Below, in pieces: positions 31,628-37,319 of a stretch of 37,319 bases of DNA; positions within the stretch are counted from its first letter, which is position 1; each line of letters starts with the position of its first letter. The notes beneath the pieces were generated by a model that saw only the letters and a program-made list of their open reading frames with translations, made no database searches and was not told the DNA's origin. The translations under genes and the position numbers were made by a program. Source of the DNA: CAZXCG01 sp964639205 (GTDB lineage: Bacteria > Bacillota > Clostridia > Oscillospirales > Acutalibacteraceae); NCBI GenBank assembly GCA_964639205.1, contig CAZXCG010000015.1, positions 1 through 37,319 of the forward strand. The letters run 5' to 3'.

Positions 31628-34204
31628 ATGGAAAAGGATTGGGACGGCGGCGCTTATACAGACGGTATTTTCGGCGATTCCGGCGACGAAGCGGTTATAG
31701 ACGCAATTTTGGAAGAAGCAAAGTATTACGCCGAAAAGGAAAAAGCCGAACGCCGCGCAAAGCTTTTTGTCGGCGACAACGCCGCGCAGATTTTCAGCAC
31801 CGCCGAAAAAACCGTAAGAACAACCAACACCAACCCGCTCGATTTGACCGGCGAGTTTCCCATAAACGCCGCTTCAAGCGGCAAAACCGAAGAATCCGGC
31901 GCTTCAAGCGCACAGACCCCGCCTCCCTCCGACGGCTCCCGTACGGAGGATTTAAAGGTAGAGGCGACAATGCGCGCCGCAAGGCTTATGGAAACGCCGG
32001 ACGAGTACGAAATGCAGGAGGAGGACTTTCTGAACCCCGATAGAGCCTCTCCGAGCGCCAAGGGCGCGTCTTTGCCGCAGGACAAGCCCCAAGCGGAAGA
32101 AGCTCCAAGCGAAAGCGCAGCGGGAGAGTACGAAAAAATTTTCGGAATTCACAGCCCCCGTTCAAAACGGGAAAGCGAGTTTATCCACTACGCGCCCGGC
32201 GGGGCGGTAATGCAAATTCCGCTCCGGAACGCAAAATTTTCAGACACGGTACGCGGCGAGTACGAGGAATTTATGCGCGAGGCCGAAAAGGAACAGGCCG
32301 AGGAACGCGCCGCTATGCAGGAAAAGCAAAAGCAAAAGCAGACCGTCGGCGGGGTTCGGCGGATGAATTCCTCCTTTGTTACAAAGCTTATGGACTTCTT
32401 CTCCACCGGGGAAGAGGACGAAATCGACAGCGACGGCGAGCCTCCCTACGAAGAGCCGGAGGAGGAGCCTATAGCCGACTATGACGAAAAAGGCGAAGAA
32501 AAAAATATTTTCGACGAGCTGAATTTCCGTCTGCGCAGCACCTCCTTTAAAGCGGCGCTGCTGCTTTTGCTTGCGCTGATTTCCGGGTCTCTGGCGATCC
32601 TCTGCTCCGCAATTCCCGAAAAAATATCCGGCGCGCTTATGAACGCTCCGGTTGTATACGCCGTCATTAACCTTGTTATTACGGTATTTGCCATTGTTAT
32701 TTCTCTTTCCACCATTACCAACGGGCTTGTGCCTCTCGTCCGATTTAAGGGCAACAGCGACACCGCCGTGGCGGTCGCCTGTATTCTGTGTGCCGTGCAG
32801 TCGGTTTCGGCGCTTTTTGCCTCGGAAGAGTATTTTTCCGGAACCTACAGCCTCTACACTGCGGCGCTGCTTTTGGCTCTTTTTGCAAACGCCCTCGGCA
32901 AGAGGATAATGGTTAAAAGAATAAGGGAAAACTTCAAATTTATCACCTCCCGCCGGGCAAATTACGCGGTCGGTCTGTATGAAGAAGAAAAGCTCAGCAA
33001 AGAAATGACCGCCGGCACCGCCGTAAACGACCCCGTTATCGCATATCAGCACAGGAGCGGCTTCCTTAATGATTTTCTCAAGCTCTCCTACGCACAGGAT
33101 AAATGCGAGCTGGTCTGCTCCCGCCTTGCTCCGGTCACGTTCATCTGCTCTTTGGTATTGGGCGTTTTATATGCCGTTCTCAAGCACTCCTTCTTCGGCG
33201 GTATTGCCTCCTGCGCCGTAGTCGCCGTAATATCCGTTCCGGTATGCAATATGCTTGTGGTCAATCTTCCGCTGCGCTCTTTTGGCAAAGAGCTGCTGCG
33301 CAAAAACGCAATGCTTTCGGGTTATCCCGCTTTTATGAAATTTTCTCAGACAAACGCCGTCGTTGTAGACGCCTGCGAGCTTTACTCAAACGGCGTTTCT
33401 CTGCGCGGACTTAAAACCTTTGAAACTCTGCGCGGCGACGAAGCCTTCGTTTGCGCCGCCGCCGTGCTTAAAGAGGCAAAAAGCCCCCTGTACTTTGCCT
33501 TTTCCGGCTTTTTAAGCAAACAAAAGGATATAGCTCTGCCAAAGGTGGAAAGCTGGGTTTACGAAGAAAACCTCGGGCTTGTGGCGTGGGTAAACAACGA
33601 GCGCGTCATAATAGGCTCGCGCGAAATTATGTCCAAATACGGCGTAAAGCTGCCGCCGATAGGGTACGAAGAAAAAGAAAAGAAAAAGCAAAAGCGTGAA
33701 ATAACCTTCATTGCCTTTTCCGGGGAAGCCGTTGCAATGCTCAGCCTGAAGTATACCCCCAAAAGGGCTATGCTCACCGAATTGCAGCGCGCCGAGATGA
33801 ACGGCATAAGCATTCTTGTTTCTTCCTCCGACTGCAACATAACTCAGGAAAAGGTCGCCGGCGATTTCGATATTTATTACCGCTCGGTAAAAATCCTTTC
33901 TCCGGGGCACACCGCCGTCGCCCGGGAAAAAGCCGCCGAAGCTGTCCCGCGCTCAAGAGCCTACCTTGCAACCAAAGGCGGAGCCGCCTCCATGCTGCGC
34001 GCGCTCAGCGGCTGCCTCAAGCTGCGCAGTGCAATCCACGTGGGAATAGTTTTGCAGGTTGTCTCGGTCATTTTGGGTATTCTCCTGCTTGCAACGCTGT
34101 GTCTGTTTTCTTCCGTTTCATTTATAACCGCCGCCGGCGTAATCATTTACATGGTCTTTTGGTTCGCGGCGATAATAATCGCGCAAAAAATTCACCGACC
34201 GTAA
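31628..34204 (+). CDS. P1B-type ATPase-like membrane protein lacking catalytic motifs (probable pseudoenzyme)
   Basis: An 858-residue protein. Residues 1-300 are a charged, low-complexity cytosolic region. The rest follows the plan of a heavy-metal P-type ATPase: helices near 307-326, 341-362, 377-396 and 408-424, a shortened loop, helices near 502-519 and 524-546, a large cytosolic region, and two final helices (803-827, 831-853). Where a P1B pump has CPC there is PVC (538-540); DKTGT is replaced by DACEL (581-585); HPL by SPL (619-621); TGDN by SSSDCN (732-737); no TGES or GDGxND is visible. The region LGLVAWVNNERVIIGSREIM still looks like an N-domain. It therefore should not form the aspartyl phosphate. 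GGAAGGGTG precedes the ATG. Function unknown. Confidence 0.72.
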   Translation: MEKDWDGGAYTDGIFGDSGDEAVIDAILEEAKYYAEKEKAERRAKLFVGDNAAQIFSTAEKTVRTTNTNPLDLTGEFPINAASSGKTEESGASSAQTPPPSDGSRTEDLKVEATMRAARLMETPDEYEMQEEDFLNPDRASPSAKGASLPQDKPQAEEAPSESAAGEYEKIFGIHSPRSKRESEFIHYAPGGAVMQIPLRNAKFSDTVRGEYEEFMREAEKEQAEERAAMQEKQKQKQTVGGVRRMNSSFVTKLMDFFSTGEEDEIDSDGEPPYEEPEEEPIADYDEKGEEKNIFDELNFRLRSTSFKAALLLLLALISGSLAILCSAIPEKISGALMNAPVVYAVINLVITVFAIVISLSTITNGLVPLVRFKGNSDTAVAVACILCAVQSVSALFASEEYFSGTYSLYTAALLLALFANALGKRIMVKRIRENFKFITSRRANYAVGLYEEEKLSKEMTAGTAVNDPVIAYQHRSGFLNDFLKLSYAQDKCELVCSRLAPVTFICSLVLGVLYAVLKHSFFGGIASCAVVAVISVPVCNMLVVNLPLRSFGKELLRKNAMLSGYPAFMKFSQTNAVVVDACELYSNGVSLRGLKTFETLRGDEAFVCAAAVLKEAKSPLYFAFSGFLSKQKDIALPKVESWVYEENLGLVAWVNNERVIIGSREIMSKYGVKLPPIGYEEKEKKKQKREITFIAFSGEAVAMLSLKYTPKRAMLTELQRAEMNGISILVSSSDCNITQEKVAGDFDIYYRSVKILSPGHTAVAREKAAEAVPRSRAYLATKGGAASMLRALSGCLKLRSAIHVGIVLQVVSVILGILLLATLCLFSSVSFITAAGVIIYMVFWFAAIIIAQKIHRP

Positions 34205-34240
34205 AATACCGTGCAAAAATATGTTAATATATTTTGTCAG

Positions 34241-34266
34241 CCGATGAACGCCCCCGCTTTCATCGG
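34241..34266 (+). terminator. hairpin after the P-type ATPase-like gene
   Basis: CCGATGAA (34241-34248) pairs with TTCATCGG (34259-34266), followed by GTTCTT. It may be a weak terminator between the membrane protein and rpe. The GAACGCCCCCGCTTT inside and GGGTTCTT at its end faintly echo the repeat-family hairpin. Confidence 0.4.
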
Positions 34267-34309
34267 GTTCTTCCAAGCTAAAAATTTCATAAACTGAAAG
34301 AGGTACATT

Positions 34310-34963
34310 ATGCTTATTTCGCTTTCTATGCTGTCCTGCGATTTTTCCAGAATCGGTTACGAAACCAAAAGAATGACTGAGGCAAAAGCCGACTACATAC
34401 ACCTTGACGTTATGGACGGGCATTTTGTACCAAACCTTACCTTCGGCGCTCCCGTAATTAAAGCTATCCGAAATTATACCGACCTTCCCTTCGACGTGCA
34501 CCTGATGATCAGCGACCCTCTGCGCTACGCCGCCGATTTTGCCGAAGCCGGAGCGGACATTATAACCTTTCATATCGAAAGCGTCTCCGACGCCGCCGCA
34601 ACGGTTAAAAAAATAAAGGAGCTCGGCAAAAAAGCGGGAATCGCCGTAAAACCCGCTACCGCAATCGAGTCGGTTTACCCTTACCTCGACGATCTCGATA
34701 TGGTTGTAATTATGACCGTTGAACCCGGCTTCGGAGGTCAAAAATTTATGGACGCTATGATGCCGAAGGTAACGGCTCTTAAAAAGGAAATAGCAAGAAG
34801 GGGGCTTAACACCCTCATTGAGCTTGACGGCGGCATTAAAAATTCAACCGCGCTCATCGCGCACAGAGCGGGCGCGGACATATGCGTTGCGGGCACCGCG
34901 GTATTTTCCGCCGAAAACGCCCTTACCGCCGTGGCGCAGCTTAAAGGCTGCACTGAGCTTTAA
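34310..34963 (+). CDS. rpe: ribulose-phosphate 3-epimerase
   Basis: Interconverts ribulose 5-phosphate and xylulose 5-phosphate in the pentose phosphate pathway. The 217-residue TIM barrel has all family signatures: LSMLSCDFSRIG at the N-terminus, the metal- and substrate-binding HLDVMDGHFVPN, HLMISDPLRY, TVEPGFGGQKFM and the phosphate-binding DGGI...GADICVAGTAVF. Catalytic Asp residues are in DVMDG and DGGI. Length is typical. GAAAGAGG precedes the ATG. Its TAA stop is also the first three bases of dispersed repeat copy 3. Confidence 0.95.
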   Translation: MLISLSMLSCDFSRIGYETKRMTEAKADYIHLDVMDGHFVPNLTFGAPVIKAIRNYTDLPFDVHLMISDPLRYAADFAEAGADIITFHIESVSDAAATVKKIKELGKKAGIAVKPATAIESVYPYLDDLDMVVIMTVEPGFGGQKFMDAMMPKVTALKKEIARRGLNTLIELDGGIKNSTALIAHRAGADICVAGTAVFSAENALTAVAQLKGCTEL

Positions 34964-35104
34964 CTTAGGCAAGTATGTCCCCCGTCTTTAAGGCGGCGGG
35001 TTCCTTTTTCGGAATCAACGGGGGATTGTATCCCCCCACCGATTCCTCAGGCAGCTAACGCTTCCCCTTGCCGCGTTAAGCGACGGGGCAAAGCCCCTAT
35101 TTAA
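34961..35104 (+). repeat. dispersed structured repeat, copy 3
   Basis: Same architecture as copies 1 and 2 with scattered substitutions: CCCCCGTCTTTAAGGCGGCGGG, GGAATC/GATTCC with GGGGG/CCCCC core, GGCAGCTAACGCTTCC (one stem pair weakened) and a GGGGCAAAGCCCC end. Its first TAA is the stop codon of rpe. Confidence 0.87.
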
Positions 35105-35318
35105 CCGAGTATTTTGCAGTAAAATTCAGAAAACGCGAGTAATCGCAAGCTATTTTAAAACAGATTAATATTGCCGCGAATTTTTGACTTTTATTGACTT
35201 TGACTTTTATTGACCTTTGAAGTATAATTACGGCAGTTTTCGTACCGGCAGCGAATTACGTCTTTTGCAGATTTAATCCGCCGCCGAAATTACTTAAAAT
35301 ACAGAAGGAAGTAGTATA
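35105..35318 (+). other. htpG upstream region
   Basis: Together with repeat copy 3 this makes the 355 bp gap between rpe and htpG. It contains the htpG promoter and tandem operator-like repeats. No CIRCE element (the HrcA operator) is visible. Confidence 0.6.
35183..35228 (+). promoter_or_regulatory. htpG promoter with tandem 16-bp repeats
   Basis: TTTGACTTTTATTGAC occurs twice back to back (35183-35198 and 35199-35214). The -35 TTGACT (35200-35205) lies in the second unit, 17 bases before a perfect -10 TATAAT (35223-35228). The tandem units could be an operator or an artefact of promoter duplication. Confidence 0.72.
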
Positions 35319-37202
35319 ATGGCAAAAAAACAATTCAAATCGGAATCAAAGCGTCTGCTTGACATGATGGTAAACTCCATTTACACACATAAGGAGATTT
35401 TCCTCAGAGAAATAATATCAAACGCCAGCGACGCGATTGACAAGCTCTGTTTTATTTCACTGACCGACGACAAGGTCGGTATGAGCCGCGAGGATTTTTA
35501 TATCCGTATTACATCCGATAAAGAAAACCGTATTCTTACCGTAAGCGACAACGGCATAGGTATGGACAAAAACGATCTGGAAAACAACCTCGGAGTCATT
35601 GCGAGCAGCGGCACAAACACCTTCAAGGAGCAGCTCGGTGAAGAACAAAAGGGCGACGTGCCGGTCATCGGTCAGTTCGGCGTAGGCTTTTATTCCGCTT
35701 TTATGGTTGCGCAGGAAATCACCGTTATAACCAAAAAGTACGGCGCGGACTCCGCTTACCGCTGGGTATCCTCCGGGGCGGACGGCTACACAATCGGCGA
35801 GTGTGAAAAGGACGGCGTCGGCACCGACATTATCATAAAAATCAAGCCCGATACGGAAGATGAAAATTACAGCGAATTTTTGGAAAGCTACCGCATCTCT
35901 TCTCTTATACGCAAATACTCCGATTATATCCGCTACCCTATAAAAATGGAAACCGAAAGTCAGCGCGTTAAAGAAGGCGGCGACCCGGAAAAGCCGGAGT
36001 ACGAAACAGTCGTCGAGGACAAAACGCTTAACTCCATGGTGCCGCTCTGGCACAGGTCAAAAAAGGACGTCAGTCAGGAGGAATACGACCGCTTTTACGA
36101 GGAAAAGTTTTTTGACGCCGAGCCTCCCCTGCACACAATAGTTACCTCCGTTGAAGGCGTTGTAACATACAAGGCGCTGCTCTACATTCCGTCAAAAGCT
36201 CCCTACAACTATTTCACAAACGAATATAAAAAGGGACTGCAATTATACTGTAACGGCGTTTTGATTATGGAAAACTGCTCCGATTTGCTCCCCGAGCATT
36301 TCCGCTTTGTAAAGGGCGTTGTCGATTCCGACGATTTATCGCTTAACATTTCCCGCGAGATGCTTCAGCACGACCGCCAGCTCAAGCTGATTGCCGATGC
36401 TCTTGAAAAGAAAATACGCAACGAGCTTACCTCGCTGCTCAAAAAAGACAGAGAAACCTACGAAAAGTTTTTTGCTGCTTTCGGAACTGCCCTGAAATAC
36501 GGTCTTGTCAGCGACTACGGAATGCACAAGGACAACCTCAAGGAGATTGTTATGTTCCGCTCCTCCGAGCAGAACGGACTGACAACTCTTGCCGAATATG
36601 TAGGCAGAATGAAGCCCGATCAAAAGTACATCTACTTTGCCGTCGGCAAAAGCGCGGCGGCAATAGAAAACCTTCCTCAGACAGAGCTTCTGCGCGACAA
36701 GGGCTATGATTTCCTCTGCTGTACCGAAGAGGTTGACGAGTTTGCCCTGCAAACCCTGCACACCTATGCGGACAAGGAATTCCGCTCCGTGCTTAACGAC
36801 GATCTCGGCATTGAACACGAGGAACGCCCCGCTCGGGAAAAGCAGCAGGAGGACGAGCTCACCGCCTTTGTTAAAGAAACCCTCGGCGACAGCATCTCTC
36901 AGGCGGTTGCCTCCGAAAAGCTTAAAAGTCACGCGGTCTGCCTGACGGCAAAAGGCGGAATTTCCTTTGAAATGGAGCGCTATTTTAATCAGGTTCAGCC
37001 CGACAGCGGTATGAAAGCGCAGCGTGTGCTTGAGCTTAATATGGAGCACTCCGCCGTAAAGAAGCTCGCTTCCGAAATTAAAGCAAACCCAGACCGCGCG
37101 AAAAAGCTGGTCAAAATCCTTTATAATCAGGCGCTGCTTATAGCCGGTCTCCCGCTTGAAAATCCTGCGGAATATTCGGCGCTTGTCTGCGAGCTGTTTT
37201 AA
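35319..37202 (+). CDS. htpG: molecular chaperone HtpG (Hsp90)
   Basis: ATP-dependent cytosolic Hsp90 chaperone, dimeric. The 627-residue length is standard. The N-terminal GHKL ATPase domain shows EIISNASDAIDKL (catalytic Glu and Mg-binding Asn), VSDNGIGMD, GVIASSGT and GQFGVGFYSAFMV. The middle domain contains NISREMLQHDRQLK with the ATP-contacting Arg, and the C-terminal dimerisation domain follows from about residue 500. GAAGGAAG precedes the ATG. It is monocistronic: its own promoter lies upstream and a strong terminator downstream. Confidence 0.97.
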   Translation: MAKKQFKSESKRLLDMMVNSIYTHKEIFLREIISNASDAIDKLCFISLTDDKVGMSREDFYIRITSDKENRILTVSDNGIGMDKNDLENNLGVIASSGTNTFKEQLGEEQKGDVPVIGQFGVGFYSAFMVAQEITVITKKYGADSAYRWVSSGADGYTIGECEKDGVGTDIIIKIKPDTEDENYSEFLESYRISSLIRKYSDYIRYPIKMETESQRVKEGGDPEKPEYETVVEDKTLNSMVPLWHRSKKDVSQEEYDRFYEEKFFDAEPPLHTIVTSVEGVVTYKALLYIPSKAPYNYFTNEYKKGLQLYCNGVLIMENCSDLLPEHFRFVKGVVDSDDLSLNISREMLQHDRQLKLIADALEKKIRNELTSLLKKDRETYEKFFAAFGTALKYGLVSDYGMHKDNLKEIVMFRSSEQNGLTTLAEYVGRMKPDQKYIYFAVGKSAAAIENLPQTELLRDKGYDFLCCTEEVDEFALQTLHTYADKEFRSVLNDDLGIEHEERPAREKQQEDELTAFVKETLGDSISQAVASEKLKSHAVCLTAKGGISFEMERYFNQVQPDSGMKAQRVLELNMEHSAVKKLASEIKANPDRAKKLVKILYNQALLIAGLPLENPAEYSALVCELF

Positions 37203-37264
37203 GCCGTTGAGCAAAAGCCGACCCGACGCAAGCTGTTTAAAAACCGGTTTTACGCCAAAAATTA

Positions 37265-37300
37265 TTCCCCCGTTTTTTTAAACGGGGGAATTGTGTTTGT
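37265..37300 (+). terminator. htpG terminator
   Basis: TTCCCCCGTTT (37265-37275) pairs perfectly with AAACGGGGGAA (37280-37290) around a short T-rich loop, followed by TTGTGTTTGTTTTT. The last bases of the window hold no further gene. Confidence 0.88.
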
Positions 37301-37319
37301 TTTTCAAAAGGACGCGCCG

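Overview
The window looks like chromosomal DNA from an anaerobic, fermentative member of the Clostridia (Firmicutes). The gene set points that way: a Rex-adhE fermentation unit, pflB under a ZTP (pfl-motif) riboswitch, a phenylalanine T-box in front of pheST, soj/spo0J-type parAB running into serS, a PucR-type regulator before ftsEX, and strong purine-rich Shine-Dalgarno sites. Species cannot be named from the sequence. Almost everything is conserved housekeeping content; I see no prophage, CRISPR array, complete insertion sequence, tRNA or rRNA.

Layout. 0.1-3.5 kb (minus): a left-handed beta-helix protein and the serine operon serC-serA. 3.6-7.8 kb (plus): rex-adhE plus an APH-fold kinase, behind a predicted promoter and a structured leader I do not recognise. 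8.0-12.8 kb (minus): parA-parB-serS-aspS, with a perfect parS just upstream. 12.9-16.7 kb (minus): pheS-pheT with T-box leader. 16.7-17.1 kb: AT-rich gap with a cluster of DnaA-box-like 9-mers, where prevailing gene direction flips. 17.1-23.2 kb (plus): a DUF5662-like protein, a PucR-type regulator, ftsE, ftsX, a protein resembling only the N-terminus of CtpA-type proteases, a PAP2 phosphatase and an ATP-grasp enzyme. 23.3-30.3 kb (minus): DUF815 ATPase, a BtuF-like lipoprotein fused to a peptidoglycan-binding domain, pflB and a class B penicillin-binding protein. 30.7-37.2 kb (plus): rlmB, a large membrane protein that looks like a catalytically dead P1B-type ATPase, rpe and htpG.

How the parts connect. 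AdhE and PflB are two ends of pyruvate/acetyl-CoA fermentation, controlled respectively by NADH (Rex, inferred) and one-carbon status (ZTP riboswitch). parAB, parS, serS adjacency, the DnaA-like boxes and the strand flip suggest an origin-proximal region, although dnaA is not in the window. ftsEX, PAP2, the PBP and the lipoprotein form a loose cell-envelope theme.

Most worth a second look: (1) the P1B-ATPase-like pseudoenzyme at 31628-34204; (2) a dispersed ~144 bp multi-hairpin repeat present three times, with hairpin-only or end-only relatives; (3) the multi-stem rex-adhE leader; (4) the possible origin at 16.7-16.9 kb; (5) the truncated CtpA-like protein beside ftsX; (6) the BtuF-like/peptidoglycan-binding fusion. 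All calls come from reading the sequence; no alignment, folding or database search was run.
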